Shown piece by piece: positions 1 to 11,129 of a stretch of 64,000 nt of DNA. Position numbers and translations under genes: made by a program. The notes under the pieces are model-generated. The model ran no database searches. It saw only the letters and a program-made list of their open reading frames with translations, and was not told the origin of the DNA. Origin of the DNA: Cladosporium sp. IMV 00045 (lineage: Eukaryota > Ascomycota > Dothideomycetes > Cladosporiales > Cladosporiaceae); assembly GCA_001931905.2 (NCBI GenBank), contig MSJI02000851.1, forward strand, positions 31,427 to 95,426, read 5' to 3'. Numbering within the stretch: the stretch's first letter is position 1; every line of letters starts with the position of its first letter.

Positions 1-2383
1 AAGGCAGACATGGTCACCGGTCAACCTGGTCCATGCGTTGGCAACATCTACCCGATCCCTCGCCTCAACTTCAGCGGTCTCTGCTTGCAAGATGGTCCAG
101 CATCTCTCCGAACCACCGACTTTGTCAGCGTCTTTCCCGGTGGCGTGACGATCGCAGCTTCGTGGGACAAGGACTTGATGTACCAGAGGTCTGTCGCCAT
201 GGGCCGTGAGTTCAAGGCCAAGGGTGCTCAGATCGCTCTTGCGTAAGTGATATCCAAACGTCTTCTTCTGCGTCTCGAATCTTGCTAAGATTTTCTATTA
301 CAGTCCCTCTGTTGGTCCAATGGGCCGCTCGGCCTACTCTGGCCGCAACTGGGAAGGCTTCTCACCCGACCCCTACCTCAGCGGTGTTGCTATGGAAGAA
401 TCCATCCTAGGTATTCAGGATGCTGGTGTCCAGGCTACCGCAAAGCATTGGCTTCTGAACGAACAGGAGGTTCTCAGAAACCCTGTCAGTTTCGAGAACG
501 GCACTCTGCAATATGAATCGATCTCATCCAACGTTGATGATAGGACCGTCCGTATGTGGCTTTCCCATTGAGAGACCTCCGTGCGTTACTGACTTAGTGA
601 CCCATCCCCAGACGAGCTGTACATGTGGCCCTTCGCCAACGCCGTGCATGCCCACGCAGCCGCTTTCATGTGCTGTTATAACAGGGTCAACGGATCGTAC
701 GGTTGTCAGAATTCGAAGCTCTTGAATGGCCTGCTGAAAGAGGAGCTTGGGTTCCAAGGCTTCGTCATGTCCGACTGGTATGCCACGCACTCAGGAGTCG
801 CATCCATCGAAGCCGGCTTAGACATGGACATGCCCGGCCACTTCAGGCCCCAGTCCATCGTCAACGAGACTCGGCGCTTCAATGCCTACTTCGGTGGCAA
901 CGTTACCATCGGAGTCAACAACGGTACGACTGAGACTGAACGTCTCGACGACATGATTGTCAGAATCATGACTCCTTATTACGCTCTTCACCAAGATGAA
1001 AACTTCCCATCTGTCGACCCTGCAAACGTCCGCCTCAACACTTTCTCTTTGCAAGATACTTGGTTGCGCGAGTGGAATCTCACGGGACCCGCTAGCCGCG
1101 ACGTTAGGGACAACCACGGCGAGCTGATTCGCAAGATTGCAGCCGAAGCAACTGTACTTCTCAAGAATGAGAACAACACTCTCCCACTTAAAGCTCCCAA
1201 GAGGATCGCTGTATTCGGCAACGACGCAGGCGATAACACCGAAGGTCCGCTCAACCAGCAGCAGTTCGAATTCGGCACCCTTGCAGTCGGTGGCGGATCT
1301 GGAGCAGGTCTCTTCACCTACCTCATTTCTCCACTGGAAGCCATCAAGACGCGTGCTCTGCAAGATGGCGCTCTTGTCGAGGCTTGGCTGAACAATACTG
1401 CGGTCATCGAGCGTGATCCAGACGGTTGGGGTGCAGTTCCTCTGCCGAACGATCCCGAAGTTTGCCTGGTCTTTTTGAAGGGCTGGGCATCTGAAGCCGT
1501 TGACCGCGAGACTCTCGATTTGGACTGGCGTGGTAACGAGCTCGTTGAGACCGTTGCATCATACTGCCCGAATACTGTCGTCGTTACTCATTCAGCTGGT
1601 ATCAACATCCTCCCATTCGCTGACAACGAGAACGTCACGGCGATCCTCGCGGCTCACTACCCCGGTCAGGAGTCCGGTAACTCTATCGTTGACGTACTCT
1701 ACGGCGATGTCAACCCATCCGGCCACCTGCCTTATACTATCGCCTACCAGGCTGAGGATTATAACGGCCCTATCACCACGAACGTCAACACCACTGGCAA
1801 AGACGACTGGCAGTCGTACTTTGACGAAAAGCTCGAGATCGATTACCGCTACTTCGACGCTCAAGACATCGACGTGAGATACGAGTTCGGTTTCGGTCTG
1901 AGCTACACTACTTTCGAGGCCTCCGGTCTCACGGTCGGAAAGAAAGACGCCGAAGCCCAAATCACCAGCCGTCCGGAAGAGCAGGAGACCCAACCTGGTG
2001 GCAATCCAGCTCTATGGGAAGTTATCTACATAGCCGAAGCCGAAGTTCACAACACCGGCGATGTTCGCGGTCATGTCGTCCCGCAACTCTACGTCTCCTT
2101 CCCCGACAGTACCCCTGAAGGCACGCCGCCTAAGCAGCTCCGCGGCTTCAAGAAGATCGAGCTCGGCGTCAGCCAGCGCGCCAAAGCTAAGTTCGAGCTC
2201 ATGCGTCGCGATCTGAGTTACTGGGACATCTACTCGCAGCAGTGGCTGATCCCAGAGGGCGAGTTTACTCTGCATGTTGGCTTCAGCAGTCGTGACCTGG
2301 TTGACACTACGACCTTCTCCGTCATTGAGGTTGGTGAATTCGGTGCTGGTGGGGAGTATGGCAGGTCAACTCAGACGAAGTAG
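1..2383 (+). CDS. GH3 beta-glucosidase, 5' partial
   Basis: Hydrolyses terminal beta-glucosides, probably outside the cell. The reading frame is open from base 1, so the start codon and signal peptide lie upstream. Two introns are visible: 243-303 and 552-611. Splicing them joins IALA to PSVGPMGRSAYSGR and DRTV to HELYMWPF. The N-terminal TIM-barrel has LCLQDGP, the KHWLLNEQE region and GFVMSDWYATHSG, whose Asp is the family nucleophile. The second alpha/beta domain follows (VLLKNENNTLPLKAPK, GGGSG), and the C-terminal part has the fibronectin-III-like fold (VHNTGDVRGHVVPQLYVSFP, PKQLRGFKKIELG). The stop is TAG at 2381. Many NxT/NxS sites agree with secretion. The gene converges on the MFS gene. 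The exact substrate cannot be read from sequence. Confidence 0.95.
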
Positions 2384-2609
2384 GCTGGGAGAACCAGCGA
2401 TCGACAATGCTGTGGCGGCACTCGCATGGCAGAGAAGAGGGGAAACAAAAGAAGATTAGGCAGCAGTCGAGGTAGCATCGAGAACATTACACCGCAACGC
2501 AGTTATGCTATGCAGAAATGAGCTCATGAAATACTATTCTTAATCCAAGTCAACACACATGCACCAATGTCCACTTCCCAAACACAAACATTGATAAGAT
2601 ACTGTCAAG

Positions 2610-4631
2610 CTACGCCCTTCTCGCCGCCCACCCAACCTTAGCAACACGACTAGCCAAAAGAAACCCTCCACCAACAAGCAAACAAGCGCCAGCAAAAATC
2701 TGCGCCGCAAGATAAGGCTGCTCCATTCCCCTATCGACCCTGTGACTAATAAGCGCACCACCAATAGGCGTGCCAACCAAGCAAGCAATGCCAATACAGC
2801 TGAAAATTCCACCAGCCTTGACGCCCATTTTATCAATCTCCAGCCGCGCCGTCTGCCCCTCCACTTCTCCCGTGCGCGGCTCGAGGCAGAAATTATACAC
2901 CGTCGGAGCGTAAAGGACCTGCACGCCCGCGCTGACGAAGCCGTAGAAGCACGCCACGACCGTAAGGCTAGCGCGATTGGGATGCGCACTACTAGCTGCC
3001 CAGAGCCAAATTACAGCGCTGGAGAGGAAAGCAGCGGGGATGATAGTGTTGAGTGGACCGATGCACTTGTCTGATATGAGAGCCGGGAGGAAGCGGCCGG
3101 GGAGGTTCGCGGCGAGCATGAAGATGAGTAGGTTCGTGGAAGCCGTGTCGGAGAGGTGCAGGACTTCAGAGCCGAAGCTGACGATGTACACGAAACCGAA
3201 GTAGACGCCGAGGAAGGTAAGGAACATGCCGGCTGCGGCGGAGAGGTAGGCGAGGGAGGCGAAGGTGCGCCATGTCAATGGGTTGGGTGGTGGGGTTTTG
3301 TGTTTGCGTCCGTAGGTGAGGTGGCTTTGGTCGCGCATGCGGAAGACTAGATTGGGGGGTATCATTGCGGCTGTCGCTACGGCGCCGAGTATTCTCATTG
3401 TTGTCGCGAAGCCATTGGTGACGAGAAAGTGTCTTGCTAGAAGTACGTAGACGATTCCCCCAAGACAACTTCCCGCGGCTGCCAGGCCCATTGCCACGCC
3501 GATCTTTCGCTCATCGAACCAGCTCATTAATGCCAGAATGCCCGAGCAGAAGACCATACCCATGCCAAGACCAGTCAACAGGCCTTGCGTCATCCACAAG
3601 CTCCAGAAAGCCTTGCAGAAGCTGCTAACAAACAGTCCCGATAGCATGAGTAGAGTACCGCCATGGAACATGGCGCGGAAGTAGCCAATGTCCACCAGCC
3701 TGCCAACAGGCACGCCAAGTCCGAAGACCAATGCCAGCTGCGTGCTTCCAATCCAGGCTACAGTGGAAGGAGGAGTGCCGGGCAGGTAGTAGCGGGTATA
3801 GTAAGCCTGGAAAAGCCCAAAGGCATTGCTGATTCCCCAACAATTTCCGACCACAAGAACAGCAGTGAGAGCATGGAGCCAGGCAATGCGGCCGTTCACA
3901 GGCGGAAGCGGGCGGGGAGGGAGTGGCCTGTTGTAGGAGGGTAAGGAATTGTTGGAAGATCCCCCGGATGGAATTATCTTTTCTCCTTTCGGTGGCACAG
4001 GTGGTGGCTGGGAGGAGTGGATTCCGAAAACCCGTTCAGCTTTGTGCACGTCATCATCTGGGTTGTAGCGAGTGAATAGAGGTGTAGGATATGGGATGTC
4101 ACTTGGCGTGAGTGAGATGCCGCGGGAAAGTCGGTGGATGGAGTTGCGGAGCGTGCGGCGTGGTGGGTCGGGTTCTTGTGGAGCGGGTTTGATACTTTCG
4201 AACGTGGTGTCTTCGAGGGAAATTTCTTCTAAATCGTACACATCTTTGCGTTCGAAGCTGTTCCTTTGATGGACATGAGAATGCTTATTGCCATCGGATA
4301 CTGAGCGCCTCAGCGTAGATTCATCCATGCTGTATCCCAATAGCCACGAATGTCGAGGAGCCTTATTGTTCCCTTGCGTAGGTGATATCGGAGGTGTCGA
4401 ATGGCGTTTGGAGTCCGTGATCGATGGACGGATCGGTCTACTGAGCGATGCTGTTCTGCTGGGCTGTGGTGGAGGAATGGAGCACTCTCCCGAAGCCTCG
4501 ACGTCCATCTCTGCCATTTGGAGGTTTCCAGACCGACGATAAGCAAGTCTCGCGTGTTCGATTTCGAGCGGACAGGGCAAATATCTTGACGGAAGATTGC
4601 GGCACCAGTTTTCGATGCTTGATAGAGGCAT
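2610..4631 (-). CDS. MFS transporter, monocarboxylate-porter (MCT/MCH) type
   Basis: Predicted plasma-membrane secondary transporter of the major facilitator superfamily. It is one open frame of 673 codons without an obvious intron. A long polar N-terminal tail rich in Ser and Pro (about 225 residues) precedes the hydrophobic core, which starts near IAWLHALTAVLVVGNCWG. The core has the usual two bundles of six hydrophobic helices with a central loop. Features such as GVPVGRLVDIGYFRAM and the GLGMGMVF helix fit fungal MCT-like proteins (MCH4/MCH5 relatives). The start is uncertain: 4631 gives the longest frame, but the ATG at 4517 (MAEMDVEAS) is a plausible alternative. Substrate unknown; riboflavin and monocarboxylate carriers both belong to this group. 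It is convergent with the beta-glucosidase, 226 bp apart. Confidence 0.88.
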   Translation of the reverse strand: MPLSSIENWCRNLPSRYLPCPLEIEHARLAYRRSGNLQMAEMDVEASGECSIPPPQPSRTASLSRPIRPSITDSKRHSTPPISPTQGNNKAPRHSWLLGYSMDESTLRRSVSDGNKHSHVHQRNSFERKDVYDLEEISLEDTTFESIKPAPQEPDPPRRTLRNSIHRLSRGISLTPSDIPYPTPLFTRYNPDDDVHKAERVFGIHSSQPPPVPPKGEKIIPSGGSSNNSLPSYNRPLPPRPLPPVNGRIAWLHALTAVLVVGNCWGISNAFGLFQAYYTRYYLPGTPPSTVAWIGSTQLALVFGLGVPVGRLVDIGYFRAMFHGGTLLMLSGLFVSSFCKAFWSLWMTQGLLTGLGMGMVFCSGILALMSWFDERKIGVAMGLAAAGSCLGGIVYVLLARHFLVTNGFATTMRILGAVATAAMIPPNLVFRMRDQSHLTYGRKHKTPPPNPLTWRTFASLAYLSAAAGMFLTFLGVYFGFVYIVSFGSEVLHLSDTASTNLLIFMLAANLPGRFLPALISDKCIGPLNTIIPAAFLSSAVIWLWAASSAHPNRASLTVVACFYGFVSAGVQVLYAPTVYNFCLEPRTGEVEGQTARLEIDKMGVKAGGIFSCIGIACLVGTPIGGALISHRVDRGMEQPYLAAQIFAGACLLVGGGFLLASRVAKVGWAARRA

Positions 4632-5060
4632 ACTGTTTGGTCGTGGTGGTCGGAAAAGCGATTGTCAACGTTCGTATTCGTTGGTTGGCACAATGGTGCT
4701 TATTGTTTGCTGCGTGTACGAAGGCAATCAGCAGGCAATGAGGGTATCAAAGGGCCGTGATTGCTTAGGCGACGGTCATTTCCCCACCGTGCTTCGTCGA
4801 TCTAAAGTGAAGGTTGTCTTGCTTTCTCGAGTATTTGATCTTCAATGTAGGAAGTGGCAGTTGACGCAACGTTGGAAAAGTCGTTGTGGAATTACCCAAG
4901 TAGGGTATGCGCCTAATGGCTGTATCACATGTACGGCCGTTACACTCAATAGTCAATTCTGAGCGGCGTCTTTTCACTGTGGTTGTCCAAAAGTCCACTT
5001 CAAAACTCAAACGCCAGAGATATGCCTTGAAAAAAAAAATATAAAAGATCCAGAACCAGC
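4632..5060. other. Intergenic, MFS upstream / SH3-gene downstream
   Basis: This holds the promoter of the leftward MFS gene and the 3' flank of the leftward SH3 gene. No coding pattern, RNA gene or repeat was recognised. An A9 run lies at about 5031-5039, just past the SH3-gene stop. Confidence 0.5.
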
Positions 5061-5990
5061 TTAAAATATACCGTTGACAATGTTGCCGCCAAGGGTAGCA
5101 CCGGCACCAAAGATGGTGGCGTTACCGAGCTTCTTACCAAACTTCTTGCCGTTCTCCTCAATCTTGCTGGGAGCCTTGCCTTCACCGTTACCCATGCCTT
5201 ATAAGCGTGGTCAGCATTTCATTTTACGACTAACAATTCATGCAATCAGGAAAACTTACCAGAGACTTCGAGCGGAGCGTTACCATAGTTGTTTGTAGTG
5301 TTGCTGGGTGGCGGCCCGGCAGGTGCCTTCTCGTCGATGACACGGACGTATGAGCGAGGGAAGATGCCTTCCATGCCGGTGCGGGTAGAGCGGCCCTTCC
5401 ACCACTCGGCGTTCATGTACTCGGTAACAGTGATGTGGTCGTTCGGCTGGAGAGCAAGGTCGCCGGCGTCATTGGAGTTGTAGGGGTAGAGAGCGGTGGC
5501 CTGAGCGAGAGGCGGGAAGCTCGCCTGCGGAGGAGGTCCAGGAGGTGCACCGTAGGCGGGTGGAGGCGCTGGTGATGCGGCAGGCGGCGGTTGGTAGTAG
5601 CTGTTGTCCCTCTTCTCGTCTGCCGCTCTGTTTGCTGCGTAGCCGTTGTTCTGTCCGTAACTGGGGTTCTGCTGTCCATATCCGTTGTTCTGGAGGTTCA
5701 TGTTGCCCATGGCGGAAGCCGGAGGCTGCGGGGTGCCAACCTGAGAGTTGGCGGAGGGCACGGCACCGACGGAGATAGGGGCGTGGAGGGCAGTTTGCTG
5801 AGGCATGCGCTGGAGGAGCTCGGAGAGGGTCTGCGGAGTGATAACTGCGGCGTCGGTGAGGTACTCGAGTTCCTGGAGTATGGGTGTCAGTTTGGATCAG
5901 CTGCGCCATCTTGATTGGGAGACATACAGCCTTGATGGTGCGAATGGAGCGGTTCACCATTGCGGTGTGCATCTCCTCGATTGGAGCCAT
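5061..5990 (-). CDS. SH3-domain actin-patch protein (Lsb1/Pin3-like)
   Basis: Likely cytosolic adaptor that binds Las17/WASP-type proline-rich ligands at actin patches. Three exons give 270 residues: 5928-5990, 5260-5872 and 5061-5197, with introns 5873-5927 and 5198-5259 (GT-AG). The N-terminus (MAPIEEMHTAMVNRSIRTIK) is helical. A Pro/Gln/Asn-rich linker follows, and the SH3 domain spans about residues 145-200 (ALYPYNSND, EWWKGRS, GIFPRSYV). The last exon encodes the tail shared by fungal Lsb1-type proteins: a Lys-rich stretch (FGKKLGNATIFGAG), then glycine-spaced residues ending NIVNGIF. That tail is in a short exon and easily missed. Q/N-rich linkers in yeast Lsb1/Lsb2 are linked to prion behaviour; whether that holds here is unknown. 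Confidence 0.9.
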
Positions 5991-6850
5991 GTTGTAGGTG
6001 ATTGACCGTGGATGTTGCTGTCAGAAAGCAAAATGTGATGTCGATACAACCAGACCAGGGTGGAGGGTGGAGGTGGAAGTAGGTTATTATTAGCTGTAGG
6101 GCTGCAGGTCTGGAGAGCGGAAGATGCGGGTGAAGTCGACGAGTCCCAAGGCTGCCATGAGCTTGGCGGGCTCAGGGACACGACTCCCACTCATCACTCG
6201 CTTCACCCTTCCATCAACCTGCCTTGGATTTCATGGCTCCGAAGGGTCATGAGAATGATATCTGCTCATGAAAACATGCATCCTTTCACCTGTTCAAGAT
6301 CACCGCAGTCGCCGACGATGCCAGTCGGTCTGCAGCGGCTGATCGCCGAGGCTCAACATCAGCCCTACGTTGACCTGTCTCAACATGAACAATGCCAGCT
6401 TCGTCAATAATGATCCGAATCCTGGCATTGCGACCATCTTCTCTTGAGGACGTACAGTATCCTGAGAGGTGCTTTCAATGCTTCGCTCTCCTACCGTTCG
6501 CTGCTGTCTTCACCGAGGCGGCTTCCAAGATTCGTACATCGCAGCGGAGTTTGCCCACCGAGGCACCATGGATTACTATACGTGCTGTACATGTAACCAT
6601 CACCGAGGCTCGCAACACTGGAAACATTCTCCAGTAATCACTGCTCCAATGAATACTTGATGACCCGCATCTGTAGTTTCCTTCCCGTGCAAAACAATTC
6701 ACAATAACGTCTCAGCCTTTGGTAGAGCTCGCACGTCCGCACAGCCATCAGCGCGATCCTCAGGATCATTTCACGCTTAACTCGCCTGTCATACCAAAAT
6801 CTCATACTCTCAGGGTCGACACGACTCGGTATTGCGTCAGGACTAACTTC
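5991..6850. other. Intergenic, divergent promoter region
   Basis: This 860 bp stretch lies between the SH3 gene (leftward) and the dehydrogenase (rightward), so it must carry both promoters. Short open frames on both strands show no recognisable domain. No repeat or RNA gene was seen. Confidence 0.5.
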
Positions 6851-8138
6851 ATGGCATCCATGAAAGCGATCGGAGTAGCCAGCTACGGACCTGTGGACAA
6901 CTTCGAAGCCCGTGTTATGCCAAAACCGGATAGTCCCAAAGGATGCGATGTCCTTGTTCAGTATGTCGCGAGTACCCACCGTTCTTTCAAGATGCTGATG
7001 TCTCCACTAGAGTCAAGGCGTGCTCTGTCAACCCGATCGACATCAAGATCCGAGGAGGTGTTTATGATGATACGCCCGGTAAGTCACTGCAGCACGAGAT
7101 GACAATCAATTGCTGACAGTGTCGAGATTACTACGATCGCGCTCCCAAGGGAATCCATATCATCGGGTATGATGGCGCTGGAACCATCCTGGACGTCGGA
7201 CCTGATTGTGTGAGCTTCAAACCCGGTGACGACGTGTCCTGGGTAGGAGCCACCACCCCGTCAAGGCAGCAATGCCGAGTATCAGCTGGTCAACGAGTCG
7301 CATTGCGCTCACAAGCCCAAGGCCTTGGACTTCGTTGACGCAGCGAGTTATGGTTTGACCTTCGGGACAGACTTCCAATCGTTGTTTCATCGACTTGAGA
7401 TCAAGCCCAAGGAGGATGCAGGGATTCTGATCGTACGTGCACATCATCATTTGACTTTGGGAGACATGTTTTGATAAGTCACTCATCTCTCTGCGAAACA
7501 GATCAATGGCGGCGGTGGTGTTGGCAGTGCTGCTATCCAGCTCGCTCGTAATGTTCTGGAACTCAGAACGGTAATCGCCACGACTTCCAGAGAAGACACC
7601 GCCAATTATTGCAAGAAAATGGGAGCAACTCATGTGATCAACCACAAAGAAGACCTCCTCGATCAAGTCAAGGCTCTAGACCTCGACGTTGACATCAAGT
7701 ACGCAGACGCCTCTCCCCCGAATTTCCACGATGCCGACAGCTGATCATTCCCACAGATACGTCTACATCCTAGCACCGGCCGAACGATACATCGACGCCA
7801 TCGCCAAAATCTGCGCGCCATTCAGCAAAGTCTGCACCATCGTCCAGGCCGACGTAAACTTGTACGGATCCCAATTCATGTCCAAGTCGGTGACTTTCTC
7901 CTGGGATTGGCTCGGAACTGCAGCCTTCCACGGCACTCGTGTGGAAAGCTATCGCGACATCTTTGGAACACTCTCGGATCTTTTCGATAGGGGGATACTC
8001 ATCCCGACTCTCACGAAACGTTATAAATTGACTCTCGAGGGATTGAAGGAAGCTCATCGCCAAATTGAGTCCAAGGCCACAGTGGGAAAACTTGGGCTTG
8101 GTGTGGATGATCTAGGGGAAGGTCAAGCATTCTGTTAG
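6851..8138 (+). pseudogene. Medium-chain zinc-type alcohol dehydrogenase/quinone reductase with one-base frameshift
   Basis: NAD(P)H-dependent oxidoreductase of the MDR superfamily. Exons: 6851-6960, 7011-7078, 7127-7432, 7502-7698, 7757-8138; the four introns of 48-69 bp are GT-AG. The N-terminal GroES-like part (MKAIGVASYGPVDNFEARV, HIIGYDGAGTILDVG) is followed by the Rossmann fold with INGGGGVGSAAIQLARNV, and the tail ends VGKLGLGVDDLGEGQAFC. In exon 3 the frame reading GDDVSWVGATT must shift by one base near the CCCC run at 7256-7259 to continue as RQGSNAEYQLVNE. Everything downstream is intact and correctly spliced, so an assembly error is as likely as real decay. No intron can explain it: the only GT-AG there is 23 bp. 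A second possible start is ATG 6860. Confidence 0.8.
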
Positions 8139-8595
8139 ATACGAAATTCAATGTCTTCTGTCAATAGCTAAGGGGCGTGTCCAAATTATGCTTGATCGGT
8201 CTACCTCAGTAAAACCTTATCTTTTTGAACTGTAGAGCCTTTGGAGAGTCTTCACTGTCGCTCTTTCCAACAACAGCTACAACATTCTCTGCAACATCGC
8301 ATCGCTGTTCAATGAATTTCGCCTCTACGAAAGTACCCTGAGTAGACAGAACTCCCAGAAGGAAAACAGATCGATACAACTTGCTTGCGCACTAACATGC
8401 TTGAACCGCCCGTGTGTAGAATACTGCGGAGCACTACGATTACAGATACATTATCAAGAGATGTGGCAATTCTGGGGACCTAGAAAGTCCGACCCGTAAT
8501 GAATACGCTGCGCGACGTATGCAATAAATTTGAGCAACCTCCGACCAGAGTGTTCATCCAAACATCCGAGCGCAAAACCCTCCCTACCAATACCA
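8139..8595. other. Intergenic, convergent 3' flanks
   Basis: This lies between the ends of the dehydrogenase and the NTF2-like gene. No coding or structural signal was recognised. Confidence 0.5.
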
Positions 8596-9105
8596 CTATC
8601 TATCCGAAGGCAAAAGCTTCTTCAATAAGCCCACTGTCTTGGTCTTGTCCCAGAATAAGCTGGTATCCTTGAACTGAAGCCCGAGGTATCCCTCCGGGTC
8701 GTCAGAGGGCCCAATGACTGTGACCCAAGTGACTGGGGTGTCTGTGTCCGGCACGTCTGAAGTGTTGCCTTTGATCCACAACCTGCGGCGGAAACCAGCG
8801 TGTACTCTATACTCGCTGCCATCTTTGTAGTGGATGAAGTACTCGGGGACGTGATCGATCTTCTCGAATGTGAAGAATAGCTCGGTCGTCCAGTCCTTCA
8901 TCTCTTCTGCGCCACTGTATGTAGCTCCCGTTTCGCTTCGGTACTTGGTAGTCGAGCTGTACCATCTGGTCATCGGGCCATTACCGAAGGTCCTCGTGTT
9001 GACTACATGCGCATAGCCTTCGAAAAATCGTTGGTCTTCAGGCTTCGAAGGGTCGGCAACCGTCCAGTCCCAGGCGCGATCTACGTATAGATCGTGTGGT
9101 GCCAT
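8596..9105 (-). CDS. SnoaL/NTF2-like small protein
   Basis: Uncharacterised cytosolic protein of about 169 residues in one exon. It starts MAPHDLYVDRAWDW; an in-frame ATG six codons earlier at 9123 is also possible. The alternating hydrophobic pattern (FFEGYAHVVNTRTF, ELFFTFEKIDHVPEYFIHYK, VTWVTVIGPSDDPEGYLGLQ) and the length resemble the cone-shaped NTF2/SnoaL-like fold that many fungal polyketide-cyclase-like or limonene-hydrolase-like proteins use. No catalytic residues can be assigned. The neighbours (a dehydrogenase and a metallo-hydrolase) are catabolic or detoxifying in type, but no cluster can be shown. The fold call is an inference from sequence pattern only. Confidence 0.7.
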   Translation of the reverse strand: MAPHDLYVDRAWDWTVADPSKPEDQRFFEGYAHVVNTRTFGNGPMTRWYSSTTKYRSETGATYSGAEEMKDWTTELFFTFEKIDHVPEYFIHYKDGSEYRVHAGFRRRLWIKGNTSDVPDTDTPVTWVTVIGPSDDPEGYLGLQFKDTSLFWDKTKTVGLLKKLLPSDR

Positions 9106-9237
9106 TGTGTTTGTTAGGTTCATTGGTTTTTAGCGTTCGTCAGTGGTTGGGAATAGCAATTGGATATGATGGTGAGATTGCTCTGATCATGAGTTTATCT
9201 TATATTCGATCATCGTTACACCACGGCGATTATCATC

Positions 9238-9479
9238 TCAGTTGTTGAAAGCGAAGAAGAATTCAATCTTTGGACCTAGGTGATCAGTCAATAAAGCTGT
9301 GATCTGGGTGCCGGTCATCAGCTCTACTTCTCGGCTCCTCCAGTCAACGATCTTTTCTGTCAACCATGCTTGGAAAGAGAAGCCGAGGCTTCCGTTTGCA
9401 CGATCATAAATCATCATGTTTGCACCTTCTATGCTCAGCCAACGATTACTTTCTTGAACGTGTCCGCCCAGGTCCGATG
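9238..9479 (-). other. Orphan exon-like open frame (about 80 codons)
   Basis: On the minus strand a frame stays open from a splice-acceptor-like CTTACAG (just above 9479) to TGA at 9238-9240. Its composition is protein-like, with segments such as NGSLGFSFQAWLTEKIVDW and LLTDHLGPKIEFFFAFNN. No convincing upstream exon was found, so it may be the last exon of a small gene or a remnant. No family was recognised. Confidence 0.3.
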
Positions 9480-9819
9480 CTGTAAGACCATATTACGTAC
9501 GAATTGAAGAGAGCTGCACGTTGGTCACACCTCAAGTGCCTGGTGGTGTGTGGAGACCACTTTTCACTGGAGCTTTTGTTTCTCTACGTAACGCCGGCTC
9601 CTCATGAAAAAGATGATGTCTGACATTGTATATTCAGGTGACTAAGTCTCACGTGAGGAAGAATATCCATCTCAATCAAACGGGGCAACGATCGCACAGT
9701 ACCAATCTGTAGGCGTCCATAGGGCGGAGTACGATCAGCGTCAGGTAACTTCGTCGAAGATAGACATTGAGTCATGACGATGAAAAGTAGGCCGCAAACA
9801 GGACGACAGATACATTCAG

Positions 9820-10662
9820 CTACTTCTGCTTCACAAGCGCTGCTCCCGACCAAAGAGACCCTGGGTTCAGTCGTTCTGGGTACCGATCCATCATAGCAGC
9901 GTATATCTCTTCCGCTGTATCGGATTCGTCTGCAACCCGGTTGAAATGCTCGAAGTAAGCCTTTGTCTCGCTAATACTTTCAGGGCCGAAGGAGCTGTTC
10001 GGGTCGCTATGTCCGCCAATCACCACCTTTGCATTCAAGGCTGACAGCTTGTCTAATGCTGCAGTCCAAGCCAGCCGTGACTCGAGGCTTCCGGACTCCC
10101 CCATGTACGGGTGAGTATTACCGTAGACAGAGTCGCCTGCAACAAGCAGACTTATCGATGGAACCCATAACGCTGTCGTCTCATCGCAATCAGTATGCCC
10201 TAGTCTGATAACCACAAATCGTTCGCTCTCCAACTCAAACTCGTCCGTCTGCAATGGCTGCGCAGATGCAAAGCTGTCTGGGATCTGGCCTGGGAACAGC
10301 TTTTCCCATAAGCCCTGTTTTCTTTCTGGCATGCGTTCCTTCTCCATCCTTGCTGCAACCTCCGGTGTTGCAAGGATTACTGCGCCTGGGAACCGCTCAA
10401 GGAGAATGGCGCTTCCAAAATGATGATCCCCATGCGCATGGGTGATGTAGATAGCAACGAGATTCTTTCCACTGGCGGTAACCCAATCTGCCAGATCCTT
10501 CGCAGCCTGGATGGTAAGCTGGGTATCGACGAGGACAGCATCTCTTTGGCCGTAGATAAGTGTTGAGCTCGTTGGAACGCGTCGCAAGTGATCAGAGCCC
10601 GTGGGACCGTTGCGAGTGGCGCTGGGCCGCTCGCTGAAGAAGAGTTTGTGTTGGAGAACCAT
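9820..10662 (-). CDS. Metallo-beta-lactamase-fold hydrolase
   Basis: Binuclear zinc hydrolase of the MBL superfamily, 280 residues, single exon. The metal-binding motif HAHGDHHFG lies at about residues 75-83 (HxHxDH). A further metal ligand candidate is the His in RLGHTDCDETTALW, and another is the His of VVIGGHSDPN. The arrangement resembles fungal MBL proteins of the vmh family and quinoprotein-relay type-1 proteins, which are often annotated as 'metallo-beta-lactamase superfamily protein'. No signal peptide is apparent, so it is probably cytosolic. The substrate could be a lactone, thioester or organophosphate; sequence does not decide. The next gene downstream on the same strand is the NTF2-like gene. 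Confidence 0.88.
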   Translation of the reverse strand: MVLQHKLFFSERPSATRNGPTGSDHLRRVPTSSTLIYGQRDAVLVDTQLTIQAAKDLADWVTASGKNLVAIYITHAHGDHHFGSAILLERFPGAVILATPEVAARMEKERMPERKQGLWEKLFPGQIPDSFASAQPLQTDEFELESERFVVIRLGHTDCDETTALWVPSISLLVAGDSVYGNTHPYMGESGSLESRLAWTAALDKLSALNAKVVIGGHSDPNSSFGPESISETKAYFEHFNRVADESDTAEEIYAAMMDRYPERLNPGSLWSGAALVKQK

Positions 10663-11099
10663 GGTATAGTTACTTCGTTGACAGTAGTAAGATGTTCTGC
10701 GATGGCAAGGTCCTAGGAAGGAGGTGGCTGTAGGATAAGAAAACGGGAGCTCCTAGACTGTATGGACCGGAACTTTATGGGTCTAAGAAAGGCACTTGGT
10801 CGTCGCCATGTATGCATTCGCCTTGGATAATTGTGGTTGATAATCAGTATAGCTCTTGGAGAACAGCATCATCTTGCCGAGGTGATCAAGTGATCAATAT
10901 TCTCAGGGTTCTGATGACTGATCCCGCCCGAGCCAACGTCAGTCGCTGACAGACTTTTGTAGTGTTACTAAAACCTCTATATCGCTACTAATCACTTTCT
11001 GTTAACACGTACGAGGTGAGGTGACGTAGCGTGGATTGTTGTAAATGGTTCATCACTTCGGATGCATCTCTAGAGAACGAGGATCAATCCCGCTCAATT
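10663..11099. other. Intergenic upstream of MBL gene
   Basis: This holds the MBL promoter and the region where the N-terminal half of the amidoligase relic would be expected. No remnant of that half was recognised. A short inverted motif GGTGATCAAGTGATCA lies near 10880-10895. Confidence 0.4.
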
Positions 11100-11129
11100 C
11101 CCCCTCAAGGCAAGTATACAAACAAAATG

